Shown in pieces: positions 1-6,738 of a DNA stretch of 10,157 nucleotides. The notes beneath the pieces were generated by a model. It was not told where the DNA came from. It worked only from the letters and a program-made list of their open reading frames with translations, and did no database searches. The DNA comes from DASZGI01 sp035938995 (GTDB taxonomy: Bacteria; Actinomycetota; Actinomycetes; Streptomycetales; Catenulisporaceae), in NCBI RefSeq assembly GCF_035938995.1, contig NZ_DASZGI010000408.1, positions 1 to 10,157 on the forward strand. The letters are read 5' to 3'. The position numbers and the translations under genes were made by a program. The number at the start of each line of letters is the position of its first letter. The first letter of the stretch is position 1.

Positions 1-2
1 TC

Positions 3-2891
3 GTGGGTGTGTTCTCCCTCGCGGCGGGCGCCCTGGCGCTCGCCCCCGCACCGGCCGACGCGGCCGATGTCCTTACCGCCGCGCCGGGCGGGCACGGCAC
101 CGCGTGTTCCGTGCACCAGCCGTGTTCGATCCAGCAGGCGAAGGCCACCGCGGCTCACTTGCCGGGGCATGGCACGGTGCACATCGAGTTGACCGGTGGC
201 ACGTACCAGCTCAGCGCCCCATTGATGTTCGGCCCGGGCGACTCCGGTGTCGTTTGGGAGGCCGCGCCCGGCGCGCGCCCGGTGCTCAGCGGCGGTCGAC
301 CGGTCGCCGGCTGGAGCCCGGTCGCGGGCACGCCCGGTCTGTGGTCGGCGCCGGCCACGTTCGACACCCGTCAGTTGTACGCGAACGGTGTGCGCATCCC
401 CCGCACGTCCGGCAGCGCCCCGGTCGCACTCACCCAGACGGCGACCGGCTTCACGGCCGCCGACTCCACCATGGCGTCGTGGCGCAACCCGTCGAACATC
501 GAGTTCGTGTTCGACGGCGGCCACGGCTCGTGGACGCAGCCTCGCTGCGACGTCGCCGGCATCTCCGGCACGACGATCACGATGCGGCAACCGTGCTGGG
601 ACAACATGAAACTGCCCGACACGCCGAAGGCGCCGGACGGCGACAACCCGTCGGGCGGCTTCCCCGGACTGGACCCGAACGCGACGCCGTCGCGCATCGA
701 GAACGCCTACGAGTTGCTGTCTCCGGGCACGTGGTACCTCGACCGCAGTCGGCACACCGTCTATTACGACGCCAAGCAGGGCGAGAACCCGGCCGCGATG
801 TCGTTCGTCGCGCCGGTCCTGCAACAGCTCGTCACGACGACGTCAACGGCTGACAACCCGCTGCACGACGTCACGTTCCGCGGCATCGGGTTCGACTACA
901 CGACGTGGCTCACGCCCAGCACCGACACCGGATTCCCGGACATGCAGGCCACCATGTACGTCCAGGGCGAGAACGGCGCGCAGACGCAGGGCCTGTGCCA
1001 GTACGTCGTGCCCGCCGGGTCGTGCCCGTTCGCGGCGTGGACCCGCCCACCGGCCGCCGTCGACTTCGTCGGCACGCGAGACGTCTCCGTGATCGACGAC
1101 ACGTTCGAGCACCTGGGCGGTGCCGGGCTCGGCGCCTACCACGGAGCCAGCGGGGACCTGTTCTCCGGCAACGAGATCGACGACGTGTCCGGCAACGGCA
1201 TCGAGTTCGGCACCACCGACGACCCGCAGCCGACGGCGTTCGCCACCGATCTGTCCCACGGCCGTCCGGTGACCCGCACGGCCGACTCGTGGCAGGTCGA
1301 TCTGGGCAGCGTGCAGCCGCTGTGGCAGACCGAGATCGGCGGGAGCGGCCTCGGTGACTTCTGGGTGTTCGCGTCCTCGACACCGTTCGACACGCGGCTG
1401 TCCCCGGAACAGCAGCAGGCGCAGCCGGGTGTGTGGTCGAGCCACCAGGTGGCGTCGAGCGACCAGGTCACCGTGCCCACCGACACCGCCGGCCGGTACG
1501 TGATGGTGGAAAAGTCCGGTCCGCTGTCGGTGAGCAAGGTCGCGGTCGACTCGGGCGCCGAGATCGCCGTCGGCAACACGATCTCCGACAATTACGTGCA
1601 TGACGTGGGTGTGGAGTACACGGGCGCGGTGGGCATCTGGGGCGGGTACGCGCGCAAGACCACGATCACCCACAACGAGATCGGCGACCTGCCCTACAGC
1701 GGCATCAGCTTCGGCTGGGCCGGCTGGCACACCAACGCGACCACGCCGTTCACCAACCCGAACATCCAGGCCGACAACGTCATCTCGGACAACGTCATCT
1801 ACAACGTGATGGGCGTGCGCACCGACGGCGGCCCGATCTACACCAACGGTCCGCAGGGCCAGAGCCTGCAGCACGGGCTCACGCTGTCCGGCAATGTCAC
1901 ATTCGGCAACGTGCAGCCCAGTTTCGCCTGGTACAACGACGAGGGCAGCGCGTACATCCAGATCGACGGCGACGTGCAGTACGGCGACGGCGTCAGCTTC
2001 AACGGCGGCTGCTCGGCGACCGGCCACATCATCGTCAGCAACAGCTACCACGTCGGGCCGCTGAACAACTACTTCTGTGACAATGTCGGCACGGACTTCG
2101 TCGACGGCGGCGGCAACACGCTCATCCCGGACAACCCGGGTGTGGGTGTGATCCCGAACTCGGTGCTGACGGCCGCCGGTCTGCAGGGGCAGTACGCGGC
2201 GATGTCGACGGCGCGGGCACCCGAAGTGGCCGTGGTCAGCCCGATCGACCAGAACCACCAGGTGCTGATCTCCGGCCGCGGCTTCACGCAGTCGTCGACG
2301 GTGGCGATCGACGGCCATGCGGCGACGCAGGTCGGCTATATCGGCCCGAACCAGATCTCGGCGACGCTGCCCACCGGCGCCTTCGACGGTGACGTCACGG
2401 TCACCAACGCGGCAGGCACCAGCGCGGGCGCCTACACGTACGACCCGTCGCTGGACGTGACGGTGGGCAAGACGGCGACCCAGTCCTCGACCGCGTTCGG
2501 CGCCCCGGCAGGCAACGCGGTGGACGGCAACACGAACGGTTCATACGGCGCCGGTTCACTGTCGCACACCGGCCTGGACCAGTACGCGTGGTGGCAGGTG
2601 GACCTGGGCTCGACGCAGGCGCTGGCCGGCATCAACCTGTGGAACCGGTCCGACTGCTGCGAAGACCGGGACTCGGACTACTGGGTGTTCGTGTCCGACA
2701 CACCGTTCGACCACTCATTGACACCGGCGCAACAAGCTGCGCAGCCGGGCGTGTGGTCGAACTACCAGGCAGCGACGATGGGTCGGCCGACCCGCATCAC
2801 GGCACCGCCGTCCGGCAGATACGTGATGGTGCAGCTGTCCGGCACGAATTACCTGGCCCTGGCCGAAGTCCAGGTGTTCCGGGCACCGTGA
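3..2891 (+). CDS. Exported right-handed beta-helix protein with IPT/TIG and discoidin modules (5' end probably outside window)
   Basis: From the GTG at 3 this reads as 962 residues. Residues 4-20 form a hydrophobic, alanine-rich stretch ending ADA-AD, a good signal peptidase I site. The basic n-region is missing, so the true start probably lies upstream of the window. About 22-400 and 518-735 look like a right-handed parallel beta-helix, with many N/D/G-rich turns such as NTISDNYVHDV and NVISDNVIYNV. The N-terminal part (VVWEAAPGARPVLSGG, then TRQLYANGVRIPRT) resembles GH141-like and related pectate-lyase-fold proteins, so polysaccharide cleavage outside the cell is my inference; I cannot assign catalytic residues. 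Residues about 740-814 form an IPT/TIG Ig-like module, and about 815-960 an F5/8-type C (discoidin) carbohydrate-binding module. A second, shorter discoidin-like segment interrupts the helix at about 428-516. A strong hairpin follows 7 bases after the stop. No functional link to the biosynthetic block is evident. Confidence 0.85.
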   Translation: MGVFSLAAGALALAPAPADAADVLTAAPGGHGTACSVHQPCSIQQAKATAAHLPGHGTVHIELTGGTYQLSAPLMFGPGDSGVVWEAAPGARPVLSGGRPVAGWSPVAGTPGLWSAPATFDTRQLYANGVRIPRTSGSAPVALTQTATGFTAADSTMASWRNPSNIEFVFDGGHGSWTQPRCDVAGISGTTITMRQPCWDNMKLPDTPKAPDGDNPSGGFPGLDPNATPSRIENAYELLSPGTWYLDRSRHTVYYDAKQGENPAAMSFVAPVLQQLVTTTSTADNPLHDVTFRGIGFDYTTWLTPSTDTGFPDMQATMYVQGENGAQTQGLCQYVVPAGSCPFAAWTRPPAAVDFVGTRDVSVIDDTFEHLGGAGLGAYHGASGDLFSGNEIDDVSGNGIEFGTTDDPQPTAFATDLSHGRPVTRTADSWQVDLGSVQPLWQTEIGGSGLGDFWVFASSTPFDTRLSPEQQQAQPGVWSSHQVASSDQVTVPTDTAGRYVMVEKSGPLSVSKVAVDSGAEIAVGNTISDNYVHDVGVEYTGAVGIWGGYARKTTITHNEIGDLPYSGISFGWAGWHTNATTPFTNPNIQADNVISDNVIYNVMGVRTDGGPIYTNGPQGQSLQHGLTLSGNVTFGNVQPSFAWYNDEGSAYIQIDGDVQYGDGVSFNGGCSATGHIIVSNSYHVGPLNNYFCDNVGTDFVDGGGNTLIPDNPGVGVIPNSVLTAAGLQGQYAAMSTARAPEVAVVSPIDQNHQVLISGRGFTQSSTVAIDGHAATQVGYIGPNQISATLPTGAFDGDVTVTNAAGTSAGAYTYDPSLDVTVGKTATQSSTAFGAPAGNAVDGNTNGSYGAGSLSHTGLDQYAWWQVDLGSTQALAGINLWNRSDCCEDRDSDYWVFVSDTPFDHSLTPAQQAAQPGVWSNYQAATMGRPTRITAPPSGRYVMVQLSGTNYLALAEVQVFRAP
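1284..1550 (+). other. Partial discoidin-like module embedded within the beta-helix
   Basis: Residues about 428-516 of the exported protein closely parallel its C-terminal discoidin module at about 862-957. The shared landmarks, in order, are WQVDLGS, then DFWVF or DYWVF, STPFD or DTPFD, QPGVWS and GRYVMV. Beta-helix repeats resume right after it (ISDNYVHDV). The embedded copy lacks the N-terminal third of the C-terminal module (the QSSTAFG and AVDGN part). The two copies are also recognisably similar at DNA level, which points to duplication within this lineage rather than two unrelated domains. Confidence 0.7.
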
Positions 2892-2898
2892 CACCTGA

Positions 2899-2929
2899 CG
2901 GTCCGGCCGGGCACGGTCCGGCCGGACCG
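2899..2929 (+). terminator. Hairpin terminator after the beta-helix gene
   Basis: A perfect 12-bp stem (arms 2899-2910 and 2918-2929, core GGTCCGGCCGG) closes a 7-base loop. It begins 7 bases after the TGA at 2889-2891. There is no U-tract, as is usual for intrinsic terminators in high-GC actinomycetes. Confidence 0.8.
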
Positions 2930-2932
2930 GTC

Positions 2933-3194
2933 ATGCCGGATCGTCGAACTGTGCCACGCATCGGAGAGCATGCCCCCGGATGGACCCATATCCATTGCGG
3001 CAGTGCAAACGTCGCGCTGCACCACCACTTCGCCGCCGACAACGGACAGGTGCTGGTCATCGACCAGTGGGAGAGCGCGGAGGCGTTTCACCAGTTCTTC
3101 AGCTCGCAGCCGACGATCGCAGACCTGATGCGTGAGGTCGGCGTGCAGGGGGAACCGAAAACCAGGTCACGATATGCACGGCGTTTTCAAATAG
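2933..3194 (+). pseudogene. Truncated and frameshifted antibiotic biosynthesis monooxygenase (ABM)-like gene
   Basis: An open frame from the ATG at 2933 carries a clear ABM-like core from about 2957: GEHAPGWTHIHCGS, then VLVIDQWESAEAFHQFF and IADLMREVGVQGEP, ending near 3157. ABM proteins are small ferredoxin-like-fold enzymes that oxidise aromatic polyketides to quinones or act in related redox steps. The usual N-terminal strand and helix are missing, because the start sits only 8 codons before the core. After GEP the family-like ending appears only in the neighbouring frame (ENQVTICTAFSN from 3157), so a one-base shift near the run of A at 3158-3161 is likely. There is no good ribosome site, and the start overlaps the foot of the preceding terminator. 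I read this as a decayed gene. The open frame continuing to 3388 is not credible protein after the shift. Confidence 0.7.
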
Positions 3195-3458
3195 GACAGG
3201 CTGGCCGAGCAGTTCGCGGCGTCCAGAGACCGGTTCGCGGGGCTCGACCTCGAATGGCGCGGCGGCATCCCGCTGCTGCCCGGCGCCGCGGCCGCGGCCG
3301 TGTGTCGGGTGAGCCGGGTCATCGTGGCCGCCGACCATGCGCTCGTGCGCGGCGCCCCTGCCTGGTGCCGGGCCGACGAGGGCGCTGAGCTGCTCCTCTT
3401 CGCAGGCGGCCACTACCACGACCTCTCCGCGGCGGTCATGTCCGCTGTGGTGGCGTGA
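3195..3458 (+). pseudogene. C-terminal half of a flavin reductase-like gene (relic)
   Basis: The frame following the TAG at 3192-3194 reads 87 residues to TGA 3456-3458: LAEQFAASRDRFAG, then GGIPLLPGAAAAAVCRV, AADHALVRG, and a closing LLLFAGGHYHDL. This is the pattern of the C-terminal half of the flavin reductase-like (ActVB/HpaC-type) FMN-binding domain. Those enzymes supply reduced flavin to partner monooxygenases. The N-terminal half is absent and the segment has no ATG start or ribosome site, so it cannot be made as an intact enzyme. It abuts the ABM relic in a different frame, suggesting that a deletion joined the two. The hairpin overlapping its stop suggests this is the original gene end. 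Confidence 0.65.
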
Positions 3459-3479
3459 GAGGACGCTCCCGTCACGCCA
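3451..3479 (+). terminator. Hairpin overlapping the flavin reductase relic stop codon
   Basis: Perfect 8-bp arms, TGGCGTGA at 3451-3458 and TCACGCCA at 3472-3479, flank a 13-base loop. The left arm includes the TGA stop of the relic, so the terminator appears to have survived decay of the gene. Confidence 0.6.
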
Positions 3480-3600
3480 AGCTGGCGCCGACTCGCTCAC
3501 CAGCGGCGGCCGAGTCCGGTGGTGGACGATGACGAATACGCAGCAGCGGGGATGAGGACGCCGCCACGGATGGCTGCGGCTGACGGACTATCGCGAGGTC

Positions 3601-3605
3601 GGAGG
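3601..3605 (+). promoter_or_regulatory. Ribosome binding site fixing the aminotransferase start
   Basis: GGAGG lies 8 bases before the ATG at 3614, supporting that start over upstream alternatives. Confidence 0.75.
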
Positions 3606-3613
3606 TCGCTACG

Positions 3614-4753
3614 ATGGACGCGATTCCCCTGGTGCACGCGAGCCTGGGCGAGCAGGAACTGGCCGCGGTCGCGGAGGTGTTCGCTTCAGGCTGGCCGGCC
3701 GGTCAGGGCCCGAGGTGCAAGGCGCTGGAAACGCAACTGGCCGGCCGGTACGGGGTCGGCGGCGCGGTCGCGGTGAGCAACTGCGGCTGCGCACTGCACC
3801 TGGCCCTGCTCGCGCTCGGTGTGAAGCCCGGCGACGAAGTCATCGTTGCGGACTACACATTCCCGGCCCCCGCGCACGCGGTGCACTACGTCGGCGCGAC
3901 GCCGGTCTTCGCCGATGTGCGCGCCGACACCGGCACCGTCGATCCGCAGGCCGTGGCGGACTTGATCGGCCCGCGCACGGTGGGCGTCATCGCCGTGGAC
4001 ACGGTCGGTTTGCCTGCCGACTACACGGAGCTGACGGACCTCACGCGCCGGTACGGGCTCTTCCTCGTCGAGGATGCGGCCTGCGCCGTGGGTGCGACGT
4101 ATAAGGGCGTGCCGGCCGGCGCGCTGGCACCGACGGCCTGCCTTTCGTTCCACGGGCGCAAAGGGATCAGCAGCGGCGAGGGCGGGGCGCTGCTCACCGC
4201 CGATCCACAGCTCGCGGCGGCTGCGCGCAAGCGCGCGTCCTTCGGTATCGAAGCCATCTTCGATCAGGCGCGGATCGTCGGGCTGCCGATCCCGGTTTTC
4301 ACCGAGATCGGCTACAACTACAAACTCTCCGATATCGCCGCCGCGATCCTGCAAGTGCAGCTCGGCCGCGTCGACGAACTGCTCGAACGCCGCAACGGGT
4401 TCGCGGCGCGCTACGGCGAACTGCTCGGCGACGAAGAACTCGTCACGCTGCCGCACGTGCCTGAGGACCGCACCCACGCCTGGCAGTCCTACCTGGTGAA
4501 GCTGGATCCGAGCGTGAACCGTGCGGCGGTGGCCGCCAGCCTGCGCGCCCAGGGCATCGGCTGCGGACACGGCACGTGGGCCAGCCACCTGCAGCCGGCC
4601 TACGAGACGAAACAACCGTGTCCGGTGTCGGCGGACCTCTTCCAGCGTCATCTCGCCATCCCCATGCACGCCGAGCTCAGCACGGACAAGGTCGAGCGCG
4701 TCGCGCGGGCGCTGCGCGACGCGGTCCGGGCACACGCGGGCGCGCCGCAGTGA
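3614..4753 (+). CDS. DegT/DnrJ/EryC1/StrS-family PLP-dependent aminotransferase
   Basis: A 379-residue fold type I aminotransferase of full family length. Landmarks are the cofactor-pocket segment SNCGCALHLALLALG (55-69), GDEVIVADYTFPA (73-85), the aspartate of LVEDAACAVGA (D154, contacting the PLP pyridine nitrogen), and SFHGRKGISSGEGG with the Schiff-base lysine K183. GYNYKLSDIAAAI (233-245) and the late IPMHAELS segment (350-357) are also typical. Members transfer an amino group, usually from glutamate or glutamine, to keto-sugars, cyclitols or other ketones. The substrate cannot be read from sequence. Near a THN synthase and cupin, amination of a naphthoquinone intermediate (as proposed for 8-amino-flaviolin in furaquinocin-type pathways) is a reasonable inference, and an amino-sugar for a glycoside is the main alternative. 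It runs opposite to the biosynthetic block and converges on it, so it must have its own promoter. It is flanked on both sides by gene relics but shows no damage itself. Confidence 0.92.
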   Translation: MDAIPLVHASLGEQELAAVAEVFASGWPAGQGPRCKALETQLAGRYGVGGAVAVSNCGCALHLALLALGVKPGDEVIVADYTFPAPAHAVHYVGATPVFADVRADTGTVDPQAVADLIGPRTVGVIAVDTVGLPADYTELTDLTRRYGLFLVEDAACAVGATYKGVPAGALAPTACLSFHGRKGISSGEGGALLTADPQLAAAARKRASFGIEAIFDQARIVGLPIPVFTEIGYNYKLSDIAAAILQVQLGRVDELLERRNGFAARYGELLGDEELVTLPHVPEDRTHAWQSYLVKLDPSVNRAAVAASLRAQGIGCGHGTWASHLQPAYETKQPCPVSADLFQRHLAIPMHAELSTDKVERVARALRDAVRAHAGAPQ

Positions 4754-4783
4754 CCTGACTGGAACGGGATCCGGCGAACAAGG

Positions 4784-4808
4784 GGGGCCACGACCAGGTT
4801 GCGGCCCC
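4784..4808. terminator. Bidirectional terminator between convergent genes
   Basis: GGGGCC at 4784-4789 pairs with GGCCCC at 4803-4808. The stem continues, after one A/C mismatch, for three more pairs (one of them a G-T wobble) around a 5-base loop. It sits between the aminotransferase stop (4753) and the YceI relic stop (4827), where both strands need termination. Confidence 0.55.
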
Positions 4809-4826
4809 GCCCCCGGACGTCGGGCG

Positions 4827-4997
4827 TCAGTCCTGCTTGCTCGCCTGGACCGCGAGAGTGATCTCGACGTTGTCGCCGGCGATCGCCCTGACCGGCCCGC
4901 GGGTTACGCCGAAGTCGTCACAGCTGATCTTGGTGCGGGCGGTGTCGATCGCCCAGGTGCCAGCGAGATATCCGGGAGTGCTGAGCTGCGTCGGCAT
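4827..4997 (-). pseudogene. Internally deleted YceI-family gene, 56 codons
   Basis: This short frame starts at ATG 4997 with GAGGAG (4-strand positions 5005-5010) 7 bases upstream. Its first 20 or so residues (QLSTPGYLAGTWAIDTA) match the start of YceI-like proteins, and its last 30 (DFGVTRGPVRAIAGDNVEI, then LAVQASKQD) match their C-terminus. Full YceI proteins are about 170-190 residues and form a lipocalin-like barrel that binds polyprenyl chains such as isoprenoid quinones. Here the whole middle of the barrel is missing, yet start, ribosome site and stop remain in frame. It is most likely a relic left by an in-frame deletion; expression of a mini-peptide cannot be excluded. It lies 74 bases downstream of fni on the same strand. 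Confidence 0.65.
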
Positions 4998-5048
4998 GCG
5001 AGTGCTCCTCGCGGTGAAGTGGACGGGGGTGGGGCGGGGGAGGAGAGT

Positions 5049-5066
5049 CCGGTGGTGGAAGACCGG
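5049..5066 (-). terminator. Possible weak hairpin downstream of fni
   Basis: CCGGT at 5049-5053 and ACCGG at 5062-5066 can pair around an 8-base loop, just past the fni stop (TAG, complement of 5072-5074). The stem is only 5 bp, so this is a weak call. Confidence 0.25.
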
Positions 5067-5071
5067 TGAAC

Positions 5072-6169
5072 CTAACGCGGACCTCCCGTCGCTTCGGCGA
5101 CGGCGAGGCCGCGGGAACGGGCGGCCAGCCGGCCGGTGTCGATCCCCCGGTCCGCGCAGAACCAGCGCAGCTCGCCGCCGATCAGCAGATCGCACCGGGC
5201 CACGTCGGCCGGGGTCCGCGCGCCGAGCAGGGTCATCACCGCCGCCAACTGCTCCTGCCATGCCGAGATCCGCGCGATCAGCGCGGCTACGCCACCGTCG
5301 AACAGGGTCCTGAGAAACTCTCCGGACGCCCCGACGGCGGCGGCGCCGAGCGCCAGGCAGCGCGCCGCGTCGAGCGGATTGCGCACGCCGCCGGAGGCCA
5401 GCAGTGGGATTCCGGTGTCCTGGGCGTCAAGCAGGCAGGCGGGCGCGGACTGGCCCCAGTCGTCCAGGTGGCAGTAGTCGGCGCGCTCGCGCCGGCCGTT
5501 CTCGATACGGGCGAAGTTCGTGCCGCCCCGCCCGGCGACGTCGACCGCGTCGACGCCCAGCTCGCGCAGCAGCAGCACGGTCTCGCGGCTGAGCCCGAAG
5601 CCGACCTCCTTGACGATCACCGGGACTCCGACGCCGGCCGCGATCTTCTCGATCTGCGGTCCCCAGGACGAGAACGAGCGGTCGCCCTCCGGCATGACCG
5701 TCTCCTGGACGGCGTTCAGGTGGATCTGCAGGGCGTCCGCCCGCAGCAGGTCGACGGCCCGCCGCGCGTTCTCCACCGTGGCCGTCGCGTTGACGTTCGC
5801 CATGACGAACCCGTCGGGGTTCTCGCGGCGCATCACGCTGAAGGTGCCGGCCACCGACGGGTCCTTGAAGTACGCGCTCAGCGAGCCGGTGGCGATCGGG
5901 ACGCCGGTCTCGCGCGCGGCGATCGCCAGATCCCGGTTGATGATCCCGGTCCTAGCGCTGCCTCCGGTCATCGCGTTGACGTACAGCGGCACCGGCCATT
6001 CGAGGCCTGCGAACCGGGTGGCCAGCGACACCTCACCGCGGTCGATGCCGGCCAGCGCGTGATGGACGAAGGACACATCGTCGAACTGGCTGCGCCCCGG
6101 GTGGCCACCGTGGCCGCGTTGCTGCTCGACGGCGAGCCGGACGTGGTCGTCCTTGCGGCTGGAGATCAT
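5072..6169 (-). CDS. fni: Type 2 isopentenyl-diphosphate delta-isomerase (FMN-dependent)
   Basis: This 365-residue protein interconverts IPP and DMAPP in the cytoplasm, using reduced FMN and Mg2+. The family signatures are all present: N-terminal RKDDH (5-9), NAMTGG (65-70) at the flavin, QIHLNAVQE (148-156) with the conserved HLNxxQE Gln and Glu, KEVGFG (187-192), DVAGRGGTNF (210-219), and ASGGVRN (258-264) in the TIM-barrel phosphate/FMN region. Length is normal for the family. The ATG has AGAGG 6 bases upstream. It follows the cupin gene by 44 bases and is probably co-transcribed with it, though a direct repeat in that gap may give it separate control. Type 2 isomerases in actinomycetes are often tied to dedicated mevalonate or terpenoid clusters. 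Its place here implies prenyl-donor supply for the product, with the C-methyltransferase-like gene upstream acting on a prenyl diphosphate. Confidence 0.95.
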   Translation of the reverse strand: MISSRKDDHVRLAVEQQRGHGGHPGRSQFDDVSFVHHALAGIDRGEVSLATRFAGLEWPVPLYVNAMTGGSARTGIINRDLAIAARETGVPIATGSLSAYFKDPSVAGTFSVMRRENPDGFVMANVNATATVENARRAVDLLRADALQIHLNAVQETVMPEGDRSFSSWGPQIEKIAAGVGVPVIVKEVGFGLSRETVLLLRELGVDAVDVAGRGGTNFARIENGRRERADYCHLDDWGQSAPACLLDAQDTGIPLLASGGVRNPLDAARCLALGAAAVGASGEFLRTLFDGGVAALIARISAWQEQLAAVMTLLGARTPADVARCDLLIGGELRWFCADRGIDTGRLAARSRGLAVAEATGGPR

Positions 6170-6182
6170 CGCTTACCTCTTG

Positions 6183-6212
6183 CGGTGGGAACATTTGGCT
6201 TCTCGGTGGGAA
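6183..6212 (-). repeat. Two direct 9-bp repeats between the cupin gene and fni
   Basis: CGGTGGGAA occurs at 6183-6191 and again at 6204-6212 (TTCCCACCG on the coding strand). The start-to-start distance is 21 bp, two helical turns, so a protein could bind both copies on one face. The pair fills most of the 44-base gap before fni. Confidence 0.6.
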
Positions 6213-6213
6213 T

Positions 6214-6738
6214 TCAGACGGGCGGCGGTCCGTAACGCAGCGGCGTGAGCTGCTTGACGTCGTAGCGGTCGCGTAGCCGCTGCACGGCGTCCGCATCCAC
6301 GGTTCGGCCGGCCGAGAAGATCTCGCACAACTCCTCGAAGTAGCGCTCGTGGGCCGGCGGCGGAAAGCTCTGGAACAGCATGCGCGCAGGCTGGTCCGTG
6401 TGGTTCCTGAAGGCGTGCGGGCATCCGGCGGGCACGAGCATGCAACTGCCGGCGGCCGCGCGCAGGGGTCGGTGCCCGTCGGGTGACTTCCAGCCCTGCC
6501 AGGGTCCGGCGGTGCGCTCGACCGGCTCGAAGGCGAACAGTTCGAGCTCTCCCTCCAGGAGGTAGAAGAACTCCTGCGAACCGTCGTGGACATGCGCGCC
6601 GACGTCGAAACCGGGCGGGACCACGGCTTCGAAGGTCGATGCGAACGAGCCGTCCGCGCCGGTGGCCTTGAAGGTGACCTCCTGGGCCTTGGTGATGAGC
6701 GTGCGCCCCTGGCCGGGCGGAACGATGAGCCCGTTCAC
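6214..6738 (-). CDS. Cupin-domain protein, probable MomA-like quinone-forming monooxygenase
   Basis: This is a 174-residue single-domain cupin. Motif 1 is complete: G43, H49 and H51 in GAHVH, E56, and G63. Motif 2 is also complete: G97, P103, G105, H108 and N112. The metal-binding His/His/Glu/His set is therefore intact. The start is GTG at 6738, which overlaps the rppA stop in a GTGA tetranucleotide, implying translational coupling. Small cupins of this kind beside type III polyketide synthases have been shown (MomA of Streptomyces) to oxidise 1,3,6,8-tetrahydroxynaphthalene to the quinone flaviolin. The tight coupling to rppA makes this the best reading, though I infer it from context and family rather than from a diagnostic residue. 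The C-terminal tail (about 128-174) is a helical extension after the barrel. A different dioxygenase or isomerase activity is possible. Confidence 0.85.
   Translation of the reverse strand: MNGLIVPPGQGRTLITKAQEVTFKATGADGSFASTFEAVVPPGFDVGAHVHDGSQEFFYLLEGELELFAFEPVERTAGPWQGWKSPDGHRPLRAAAGSCMLVPAGCPHAFRNHTDQPARMLFQSFPPPAHERYFEELCEIFSAGRTVDADAVQRLRDRYDVKQLTPLRYGPPPV

Noticed and set aside
843..2318. 491-residue minus-strand open frame opposite the beta-helix gene
   Set aside because: Its translation is rich in Arg, Val, Asp and His low-complexity runs typical of the antisense of GC-rich coding DNA. The plus strand holds coherent beta-helix, Ig-like and discoidin sequence.
2892..3613. Possible insertion sequence or attachment site explaining the gene relics
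   Set aside because: No transposase fragment, terminal inverted repeats, target duplications or tRNA end were seen. Deletion is enough to explain the relics.
3686..4735. 349-residue minus-strand open frame opposite the aminotransferase
   Set aside because: Antisense shadow. The plus strand has the complete aminotransferase with its lysine and aspartate motifs.
5066..6235. 389-residue plus-strand open frame opposite fni
   Set aside because: Antisense shadow: no recognisable domains, while the minus strand encodes all the type 2 isomerase motifs.
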